Positions 24,508 through 31,049 of a stretch of DNA of 42,759 nucleotides are shown here, in pieces (position 1 is the first letter of the stretch; each line of letters begins with the position of its first letter). Below the pieces are notes generated by a model, which saw only the letters and a list, made by a program, of their open reading frames with translations, did not search any database and was not told where the DNA came from. The stretch spans positions 1-42,759 of the forward strand of contig JAFZIN010000026.1 in assembly GCA_017554305.1 (NCBI GenBank), in the 5' to 3' direction. This stretch comes from Bacteroidales bacterium. Its GTDB lineage: Bacteria; Bacteroidota; Bacteroidia; Bacteroidales; UBA932. The position numbers and the translations under genes were made by a program.

Positions 24508-25761
24508 TCACATATCTAAACAGTCCTCTTTGAGTAGGAAATCAAATAGACCTATTGTTAAAATACCTTCTTCATTACGTCGAGGCATGATTTGATCTTT
24601 TACAACAATAATCTTTTTGAAAGAATCATTGATGTTTGTAAGTGAGCGAGATTCTTGTATCTCCTTCTCTCGATTAGGGATAGACAAGGCCGATTGTACA
24701 TAATACTTCTTGCTGCCAAGATTAGCAATAAAATCCACTTCATGTTGGGAGCGAATCCACTTCCCGTTTTTATCCGGCTTTCTTATCTCAACCATTCCGA
24801 CATCGACATTGTAACCTCGTATAATCAATTCATTGTAGATGATGTTCTCCATAATATGCGTTTCCTCTTGTTGACGCATATCCAGAATGGCATTTCTCAA
24901 ACCAATATCTGAAAAATAGAACTTGGAGAGTGTATTAATGTATTTCTTTCCCTTAATATCGTAGCGTATCGCTTTATTTATAAGAAAAGACTCCAACAAA
25001 TAGGTGAGGTATTTAGAAATAGTTTTACTGCCAATACTCACATTCTTAAGGCTTTTGAATGTATTGGATAATTTTGTTGGATTGCATGGAGCACCTATAG
25101 ATGACGCCATTATGAGTACCAATTCACGCAGTTCTTTATCATTTCTAATTTTATGCCTCTCTATAATGTCTGCTAGATATACGGTTTCGAACAAGTTTTT
25201 CAAATAGTTAATTTTCTTTTGTTCGGTTTCAAAAGATTGAATAAGAGGTAAACCGCCATAGGTGTAATATTCGCGCCATGCGTCTTGCTTGTCTCCCCCT
25301 TTGGCAGAATAAAATTCAGAGAATGATAGTGGATTAATATGAATTGTTTCTCCACGACCACGAAATTCCGTTGAAATGTCTGTTGACAGAAAATGAGAGT
25401 TACTGCCTGTTACATACGTATCAGCATTCTCTATGTGGCGGAAACTATTCAGCACATCCACAAACTCATCCATTAACTGAACTTCATCAATAATGATGTA
25501 GTAGAGTTCGTTATCTTTGATTCTATCGTGAACATAATGTAATATTGCATCCGGATTCCTTAATTCCTTATTCATTCTATCTTCTAGATCAACTCGAATA
25601 ATGTGGTCATCCGCTACACCATTGTTCAGCAAGTAGTGATAGAACAATACATTTAAGAGGTATGATTTGCCGCATCTGCGAATACCTGTCACCACTTTGA
25701 TAAAGCCATTTTGACGGCTTTCTATAAGTTGTTGAAGATATCTGTCTCTTTTTATTTCCAT
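24508..25761 (-). CDS. AAA-family ATPase with DUF4143-type C-terminus
   Basis: A 417-aa protein of the archaeal-type AAA_14/DUF4143 group common in Bacteroidota. Walker A is TGIRRCGKSYLL (residues 25-36), Walker B is YYIIIDEVQLMDEF (about 87-100), and the sensor segment is YVTGSNSHFLS. The C-terminal half has the DUF4143 pattern with YFSDIGLRNAI and a nuclease-like E-V-D-F-I...Y-Y-V-Q-S-A stretch (about 340-355). Its role is unclear; such genes are often accessory and variably present. Upstream is a TGTCAA-rich repeat region rather than a standard promoter. Confidence 0.85.
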   Translation of the reverse strand: MEIKRDRYLQQLIESRQNGFIKVVTGIRRCGKSYLLNVLFYHYLLNNGVADDHIIRVDLEDRMNKELRNPDAILHYVHDRIKDNELYYIIIDEVQLMDEFVDVLNSFRHIENADTYVTGSNSHFLSTDISTEFRGRGETIHINPLSFSEFYSAKGGDKQDAWREYYTYGGLPLIQSFETEQKKINYLKNLFETVYLADIIERHKIRNDKELRELVLIMASSIGAPCNPTKLSNTFKSLKNVSIGSKTISKYLTYLLESFLINKAIRYDIKGKKYINTLSKFYFSDIGLRNAILDMRQQEETHIMENIIYNELIIRGYNVDVGMVEIRKPDKNGKWIRSQHEVDFIANLGSKKYYVQSALSIPNREKEIQESRSLTNINDSFKKIIVVKDQIMPRRNEEGILTIGLFDFLLKEDCLDM

Positions 25762-25763
25762 AT

Positions 25764-25877
25764 TCTATGTCAAATTTTTGTCAATATTGACAACTTTTTG
25801 TCGTAAATATAGTGTTTTTATATCTATTTGCAAGGGTCTATGTCAAATTTATGTCAATGTTGTCAATTTTTTGACAT
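25764..25877. repeat. Paired 41-nt direct repeats rich in TGTCAA/TTGACA
   Basis: Two copies (25764-25804 and 25837-25877) begin TCTATGTCAAATTT and match at about 35 of 41 positions. Each holds palindromic TGTCAA/TTGACA pairs; 25778-25793 (TTGTCAATATTGACAA) is a perfect 16-bp palindrome and 25861-25876 is TGTCAA-TTTT-TTGACA. They lie directly upstream of the ATPase gene and downstream of higA copy 2. Regulator binding sites are likely (inference). Confidence 0.6.
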
Positions 25878-25894
25878 TAGCTTCTGTGTTGTAA

Positions 25895-26356
25895 TTACAT
25901 CTTCCACCCGAACTTATTAGCCAGTTCTTTTAGAAGTTTCTCATCCTTCTTGGGAATCTTAACCGTGACGCTTTTCCACTTAGAATAGTCAGCACCATCT
26001 TCTGCAAGAACTGGAATAAGTGTCTCTTTTTTAGGTGCATAACCGGATACAAGTAAACTGGTGTTCACCTTTTGTTGACGGATAGATTTGTTGTAGTTCT
26101 CTTGCATCTTAACCCAAATGGATGAAGGAATCTCAGGTAATCCTTTTTCAATTTTTGCTGCAACGGCAGGTGTAAAGTTTCTTGCGCCATGAATCAAAGC
26201 ACTCAGATGAGAACTCTGGATACCAATCATTTCAGAGAACTTCTTGCTGCTGATTCCCCTTACCTTCAGTTCTTCTCCCAGCATATTACCCGGGTGAACG
26301 GGATACGCCGGATAAACGTCATCTACTGAATACAATATCTCATTTTTTGTTGCCAT
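25895..26356 (-). CDS. HigA-type antitoxin, orphan copy 2
   Basis: A 153-aa XRE-family antitoxin differing from copy 1 at only six residues, including G48S and V58A next to the recognition helix. No toxin gene adjoins it: the promoter-operator block of the higBA locus is joined almost directly to this ATG, as if the toxin had been deleted. The frame opens at a TTG (26368), but ATG 26356 matches the conserved start. It may repress or neutralise the intact higBA system in trans (inference). Confidence 0.85.
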   Translation of the reverse strand: MATKNEILYSVDDVYPAYPVHPGNMLGEELKVRGISSKKFSEMIGIQSSHLSALIHGARNFTPAVAAKIEKGLPEIPSSIWVKMQENYNKSIRQQKVNTSLLVSGYAPKKETLIPVLAEDGADYSKWKSVTVKIPKKDEKLLKELANKFGWKM

Positions 26357-26365
26357 TATCTGAGA

Positions 26366-26400
26366 CAAAGATAATTAAATTATGATAACAATTATCATAA
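26366..26400 (-). promoter_or_regulatory. Promoter-operator of orphan higA
   Basis: The minus-strand TATCTTTG (26366-26373) ends 9 nt before the ATG. Just upstream is the 9-bp inverted repeat TTATGATAA-CAA-TTATCATAA (plus-strand 26380-26400). It shares TTATCATAATTTA with the higBA operator. Confidence 0.65.
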
Positions 26401-26421
26401 ACTTTAAAAAGATTAAAAAAT

Positions 26422-26443
26422 CAGGAGGCCGGTAGACCTCCTG
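26422..26443 (-). terminator. Terminator of the secreted protein gene 26487-27551
   Basis: On the minus strand CAGGAGG and CCTCCTG pair around TCTACCGG and are followed by ATTTTTTAATC. An identical hairpin is found at 27635-27656. Confidence 0.75.
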
Positions 26444-26486
26444 TTAGGATAGCTAATCTGCGGACAAAAACCTGTTATACTAGCCG

Positions 26487-27551
26487 TTATAGACTTATGC
26501 CGGAAACGGAATATTTAATCTTGTCTGGTTTGCCCGGTTTGCAGATTAGAACGTCAATTGTTTTTTTATTGTCTGCAATTGAAGGAAACTCCATCTTCAG
26601 AAGACGGGTTTCACGCCAGTTGTCTGTGTTGTAAGAGATATTGCTGCAAGGCAGGAGAGAGTTTCCAACTCTCAGATAAGCAGCTGGTTGCTTCTTATCC
26701 GTATTGAGTCTCATCTTCCCGTTATCCTTAACAATTACAACGGTTTTATCTGCTCTTCTGTCAACAAGGAATAAGCTGACTTTTTCGGATGAGGATACTG
26801 ATTTTGGTGCATAGTTGAATTTGGCGTTCTCTTCTTTAAACTGTGTAAGATAGCCATTGTCAACATCCAAGCTTACTACTTCTTTTACATTCTTTCCGTA
26901 TGAATCTGCCGCTGCAAATAGCATAGCTTCATTTGGGCTGAGGGCTTCGAAACCCAACCCGTTGTTATACGAGTTGATTTCTGTTCTTCCAAGCAAATCC
27001 ATACTCTTAGGGTCAACAATTTCTACAACAATCTTTCTATTGAATATTTCATAGTGCTTTGAATTATTTCCCAACAGTCCTTTTTCCATGTATCTCTTAT
27101 CTCTTTCCGTCCAGTCATAAGAAACGGTGTCTCTATACATCTTCCAAGAATCTGCTTTTGTTCCTTTTCCTCCAACCTTTGATTTTCCGGATGAGAATGA
27201 AACATCTTTGGAGTGTCTGCCTATCTGAACACTAGACCTTACGATGAAGTCTGCATCAACGCTTTCTGAAACGGGAACGGCTCCTCTCATTATCAGACTT
27301 TGACGCAGATAATTATCAAATGCAACAGTTTGGGCTTTATTATCAGATTCTTCAATTTTATTTTGAATGAACAATTTCTTTCCGGCTAAATCATAGATGC
27401 CTTCAGATTTGATTACCTGACGATAATTGGTATGATTGGAGCCAAAGGAAGATTGAGAGTAAACTACCTGAGGAAACAATATTGCCATCAGAGAAAAGGA
27501 GAGGCAAATCATTATCTGCCTGGGAAAAGATGTTAGTCTTGTTCTTACCAT
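26487..27551 (-). CDS. Secreted protein of unknown function
   Basis: A 354-aa protein with an N-terminal signal peptide (MVRTRLTSFPRQ then a hydrophobic stretch, cleavage near VVYSQ). I do not recognise the family. Visible features: an early segment AFDNYLRQSLIMRGAVPV followed by ADFIVRSSVQIGRHSKD, which has the look of periplasmic proteins that act with CsgG/LPP20-type lipoproteins, but this is weak; a serine/lysine/glycine-rich loop near 115-125; and a beta-rich C-terminal domain. The minus strand reads TATTTTGC 39 nt upstream, a promoter box one base short of consensus. It is bracketed by two identical terminators, so it forms a single-gene unit. Confidence 0.6.
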   Translation of the reverse strand: MVRTRLTSFPRQIMICLSFSLMAILFPQVVYSQSSFGSNHTNYRQVIKSEGIYDLAGKKLFIQNKIEESDNKAQTVAFDNYLRQSLIMRGAVPVSESVDADFIVRSSVQIGRHSKDVSFSSGKSKVGGKGTKADSWKMYRDTVSYDWTERDKRYMEKGLLGNNSKHYEIFNRKIVVEIVDPKSMDLLGRTEINSYNNGLGFEALSPNEAMLFAAADSYGKNVKEVVSLDVDNGYLTQFKEENAKFNYAPKSVSSSEKVSLFLVDRRADKTVVIVKDNGKMRLNTDKKQPAAYLRVGNSLLPCSNISYNTDNWRETRLLKMEFPSIADNKKTIDVLICKPGKPDKIKYSVSGISL

Positions 27552-27634
27552 AATCGTTATGTTTTTATGAGTATTCTACTTCCGATTGCAAAATAAAAAA
27601 AAAACTCGGATTTTCCAACTAAAAAGCTAAAAAT

Positions 27635-27656
27635 CAGGAGGCCGGTAGACCTCCTG
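27635..27656 (-). terminator. Terminator of the porin/barrel operon
   Basis: It has the same 22-nt hairpin sequence as 26422-26443 and is followed on the minus strand by ATTTTTAG. It lies 34 nt after the stop of the barrel protein gene. Confidence 0.75.
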
Positions 27657-27690
27657 ACATGGTTGCTATTTTTAATACGTTGGATACCTG

Positions 27691-28290
27691 TTAGAAGCGG
27701 AGGTTGACTCCCAGGGCTATTAAGGGTTCTACCCAAGCGGCGCTGCCTGCTGCTCCGGCAATAAGGGTGGCAAAGTCTGCCCGGACGTAAGGGGAGATTG
27801 AAACGCTCCCTGCATTAAATGATTTGCCAAGGCCGGCACTGAAGAGAAGGCCGCCGTCTTCAAGGTCTCCGTCTGAAAATCCGAAAGTTGCACCGGCTCT
27901 TACGTTAACGTAGAACGGTTCTCTGCTTTGAGAGAGGTTGAATCTGAAATCTGCAAAAACAGGAACGTTGTATCTGTAATCTTTGAAAGTCTTATTATTC
28001 ACATTACCGTTCCCATCTCCAATCCCTACAACAAAATCATTACTCTTGTTTCTGTAATACTCCAAACCAATGCCAAAACCTTGTGAATATTTGGTAGTTC
28101 TTTGCTTGCCGTAAATAAAATAGCCTCCTACTTTTCCGTCCCAATCATTACTTAGACAAAAGGCATACTCTGCTCCAACTTCAAAATAATGATGTGGAGT
28201 AAAATCAGAGTTTTTGTCTTGAGATGATAATCTTGTTAATGAAAGCAGCATTATGGCTGCAACGGTCATAAGGTATTTTCCAGTTTTCAT
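27691..28290 (-). CDS. Small outer-membrane beta-barrel protein
   Basis: A 199-aa protein with a signal peptide (cleavage near LSSQ) and an alternating pattern that ends in a phenylalanine (ALGVNLRF), the usual signature for outer-membrane assembly. Strands include YFEVGAEYAF, GFGIGLEYYR, PVFADFRFNL, FYVNVRAGATFGF and ISPYVRADF, which suggests an 8- to 10-strand barrel like OmpW/OmpA-type proteins. The function is unknown. It lies 34 nt downstream of the porin gene in the same direction, so co-transcription is likely. Confidence 0.75.
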   Translation of the reverse strand: MKTGKYLMTVAAIMLLSLTRLSSQDKNSDFTPHHYFEVGAEYAFCLSNDWDGKVGGYFIYGKQRTTKYSQGFGIGLEYYRNKSNDFVVGIGDGNGNVNNKTFKDYRYNVPVFADFRFNLSQSREPFYVNVRAGATFGFSDGDLEDGGLLFSAGLGKSFNAGSVSISPYVRADFATLIAGAAGSAAWVEPLIALGVNLRF

Positions 28291-28324
28291 AACAAAAGTT
28301 TTTGATTTCTGTTATGTGCTCTTC

Positions 28325-29455
28325 TTAGTAGTTGTAGGTGAGTTGGAAGAAGATGCAGTTCTTGTCTGTGAAGCCTTTAGGGATCTGCTTGTAGGTGTAG
28401 TTGAGTTTGAGATCCAGGTTCTTGAGTGGTCTCCAGAGAAGACCTGTGGTGTAGTTGGTCTCATAGATGCCTTTGTATGAGGTATCTTCATCTACGTAGT
28501 CTATTCTGCCTACAACCATCAGACCTTTTGCAACTCCAACACCTGCAGCAAAGTATGCTCCTAAGGATTTCATTCCGCCGGTCTTGCCGCCAATGAGTTC
28601 TGCTCTTGCAAAGCCCTTGTCTTTGTCTGCCTTGTAGGAGAAACCGCCTCCAAAGCGGTACATCTTTACATACTTGTTGTCTGTTTGCGGTGTGTATGAG
28701 CGGGTTGCCTCATTGTAAACAGGGTATGCGCCCTCTCCTCTTTGGAAGTAGGTGAAGAGTGAGAGTGGTTTGATAGGGGTGATAATCAGTCTACCAACAA
28801 TATCTTTGCTCTTGTTATCATCTGTGGAGTTAATCTTGTAGCCGTTAAAAATAGCAAGGTCATAGTTGATTACGCTGTAACCGTCTTTGTGAATGGCGCT
28901 GCCGAGGAAGTCTATACCCATATCTCTGCCGGCGGCGGAGAAGCCTGCTATGTCTTTGTCACTCATTCTTGCAAATCTCTCAATAGCAAGGGCGTAGTTA
29001 ACAAACTCCAAGGTTACAGGGGTTCTCATCTGGTTCTCGTAAGTGAGCGGGCTCTTGTACTGTCCAAACTTTACTCCGAACTCCTTAACAGGCATATAGC
29101 AGGCAAAGAGATCCAAAATTTTAGGGGTGCCTGCAAAATTTACCTGGAACTTATAGTCTACCTTTCCGTAATCTCCTTTGTATAAGTTACCTGAGAGGGT
29201 GAACATGGCCCTTGTAATTTTAAAGGTAGAGGTGTTGTCATCCGCCCAGTTGTAGCCCAGCTGAACATATCCGCTTGGGTGGGCGTATCTGTTTATCTTG
29301 TCCCAATCTACGCTGTTTTTCCTGGTGTTTTTCTCTAACTGTTCTATTCTCTGCTCCAAAAGGGCAATTTTGTTGGAGGTTGTATCAATCTGAGCAAAAG
29401 CCACTTCTGAGATAAGAAGAGAAACTATCGCGATTAAAAAGAGTTTAATTTTCAT
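28325..29455 (-). CDS. OprO/OprP-type phosphate-selective porin
   Basis: A 376-aa outer-membrane porin. After the signal peptide (cleavage near AFAQ) comes a short coiled coil, IALLEQRIEQLEKN (about 29-42), as in trimeric porins, then the barrel, which ends in aromatic residues (FFQLTYNY). YVQLGYNW, FTLSGNLYKGDYGKVDYKFQ and FGVKFGQYKSPLTYE follow the OprO/P family pattern (PF07396), where they line a phosphate or polyphosphate channel; specificity here is not provable. No phosphate regulatory genes are nearby. It has its own promoter and probably leads a two-gene operon. Confidence 0.87.
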   Translation of the reverse strand: MKIKLFLIAIVSLLISEVAFAQIDTTSNKIALLEQRIEQLEKNTRKNSVDWDKINRYAHPSGYVQLGYNWADDNTSTFKITRAMFTLSGNLYKGDYGKVDYKFQVNFAGTPKILDLFACYMPVKEFGVKFGQYKSPLTYENQMRTPVTLEFVNYALAIERFARMSDKDIAGFSAAGRDMGIDFLGSAIHKDGYSVINYDLAIFNGYKINSTDDNKSKDIVGRLIITPIKPLSLFTYFQRGEGAYPVYNEATRSYTPQTDNKYVKMYRFGGGFSYKADKDKGFARAELIGGKTGGMKSLGAYFAAGVGVAKGLMVVGRIDYVDEDTSYKGIYETNYTTGLLWRPLKNLDLKLNYTYKQIPKGFTDKNCIFFQLTYNY

Positions 29456-29498
29456 AATAGGTTTATGTTAGGTTTCTGTTTTTCTGTTCTGACTGCGG

Positions 29499-29506
29499 CA
29501 AAGGTA
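29499..29506 (-). promoter_or_regulatory. -7 box of the porin operon
   Basis: The minus strand reads TACCTTTG, 43 nt before the porin ATG. The expected -33 position lacks TTTG. Confidence 0.55.
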
Positions 29507-29537
29507 TGAATAATTAGGTTTTTTCCCATTTTTTTAA

Positions 29538-29545
29538 TACATTTG
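29538..29545 (+). promoter_or_regulatory. -7 box of the glycosyltransferase operon
   Basis: TACATTTG fits TAnnTTTG and would give a leader of about 50 nt before ATG 29601. It is divergent from the porin promoter 32 nt away. Confidence 0.5.
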
Positions 29546-29600
29546 AACGATAGTTTGCTTTTTGATGAGCATTGGAAGAATATTATTTATTTAAACAACT

Positions 29601-31040
29601 ATGATAAAGATTAATTGTTTTGTTCCATTCACCTCTAAAAAGCAGGTGGAGAAGACTGTAAAGAGCCTCTCCGAGAGCGCTTTGGTAAACAAGGTGGTAA
29701 CATTGGATGCAGCAAAAGATCCGATGGCTAAGACCGCAACACTAAAAAAGATTGCAAAAAAGGCAGATTGCGATTTTGTTCTTATCTATACCAAACAGAC
29801 AACGCTTGGTATAGGTTATCTTGCACTTGAAAGAATGGTGGATGTGGCTGCTGCTACGGGTGCTGCAATGATTTATGCAGACCACTATGCTGTAATGAAC
29901 GGAGAGAGAACCAATAAGCCGGTTATTGACTACCAGATGGGTAGTTTGCGTAATGACTTTGACTTTGGTTCTGTTCTGCTTTACAAGGCTTCTGCATTTA
30001 AGGCTGCCGTAAAGAGAATGAAGGTAAACTACAAGTTTGCAGGCCTTTATGACCTTAGATTGAAGGTTTCTCAGAAGGGCCGTCTGGTTCACGTTAACGA
30101 GTATCTCTACTCAGAGATTGAGGAGGATACAAGAAAGACCGGAGAAAAATTGTTTGATTATGTAGACCCTCGTAACCGCGAGGTTCAGATAGAGATGGAG
30201 AAGGCTTGCACTCAGCATCTTAAAGATGTTGGCGGATATCTGGAGCCTGTATTCCCTAAGGTATCATTCGGTAAGGAGAAGTTTGAGTATGAGGCATCTG
30301 TAATTATTCCTGTGCTTAACAGAGTAAAGACAATTAAGGATGCCATTTTGAGCGCTCTGGCTCAGAAGACCAACTTCAAGTTCAACGTTATTGTTGTGGA
30401 GAACGGTCCTAAGTGTCACTCCTGGGACGGTACAACTGAGGCAATTGACTCTATCAAAGACAAGAGACTGATTCACGTTATTCCTACCCGTAACGATATT
30501 GGCGTGGGCGGTGCCTGGAATATGGCGTTCCACCATCCTAAGTGCGGTAAGTTTGCCGTTCAGTTGGACAGTGATGACGTTTACAGTGACGAGAACACTC
30601 TCCAGAAAGTTGTTGACGCATTCTATGCTCAGAACTGTGCAATGGTGATTGGTTCTTACATGCTTACAGACATCAACCTTAAGATGCTGCCTCCAGGAAA
30701 GATTGACCACAGAGAGTGGACTCCGGAGAACGGACGCAACAACGCTCTGCGTATTAACGGACTGGGAGCTCCAAGAGCTTTCTTCACTCCGGTTGCAAGA
30801 GAGATTAAGTTCCCTAACGTAAACTACGGTGAGGATTACGCAGTAGGTTTGGCTATCTCACGTAAGTACCAGATTGGCCGTATCTATGACGTGCTCTACA
30901 ACTGCCGCCGTCACGATGAGAACTCAGACGCTTCTCTCAGCGTAGAGAAAGAGAACGCAAACAATACATACAAAGACAGAGTTCGTACCTGGGAACTCGA
31001 GGCTCGTATTGCTCTTAACGCAAAGAAGAAGAGAAAGTAA
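29601..31040 (+). CDS. Family 2 glycosyltransferase, two-module
   Basis: A 479-aa cytoplasmic protein, first gene of a four-gene operon. The second half (about 230-470) is a standard GT-A GT2 domain: ASVIIPVLNRVKTIKDAILS, nucleotide-sugar/metal motif QLDSDD (Asp323, Asp325, Asp326), and the acceptor-side NYGEDYAVG. The first 200 residues look like a second, degenerate GT-A module (CFVPFTSKKQVEKTV, YADHYAVM, DFDFGSVLLY). It has no membrane segments. The acceptor and sugar are unknown. The genomic link with NamZ and an AmpG-like carrier hints at a wall- or muropeptide-related sugar (inference). The next gene starts 9 nt downstream. Confidence 0.85.
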   Translation: MIKINCFVPFTSKKQVEKTVKSLSESALVNKVVTLDAAKDPMAKTATLKKIAKKADCDFVLIYTKQTTLGIGYLALERMVDVAAATGAAMIYADHYAVMNGERTNKPVIDYQMGSLRNDFDFGSVLLYKASAFKAAVKRMKVNYKFAGLYDLRLKVSQKGRLVHVNEYLYSEIEEDTRKTGEKLFDYVDPRNREVQIEMEKACTQHLKDVGGYLEPVFPKVSFGKEKFEYEASVIIPVLNRVKTIKDAILSALAQKTNFKFNVIVVENGPKCHSWDGTTEAIDSIKDKRLIHVIPTRNDIGVGGAWNMAFHHPKCGKFAVQLDSDDVYSDENTLQKVVDAFYAQNCAMVIGSYMLTDINLKMLPPGKIDHREWTPENGRNNALRINGLGAPRAFFTPVAREIKFPNVNYGEDYAVGLAISRKYQIGRIYDVLYNCRRHDENSDASLSVEKENANNTYKDRVRTWELEARIALNAKKKRK

Positions 31041-31049
31041 AGTTTTGAG

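Noticed and set aside
25764-25877. Terminal inverted repeats of an insertion sequence near the ATPase gene
   Set aside because: The two copies are direct, lie on the same side of the gene, and no matching sequence is seen past the ATPase stop; no transposase is present.
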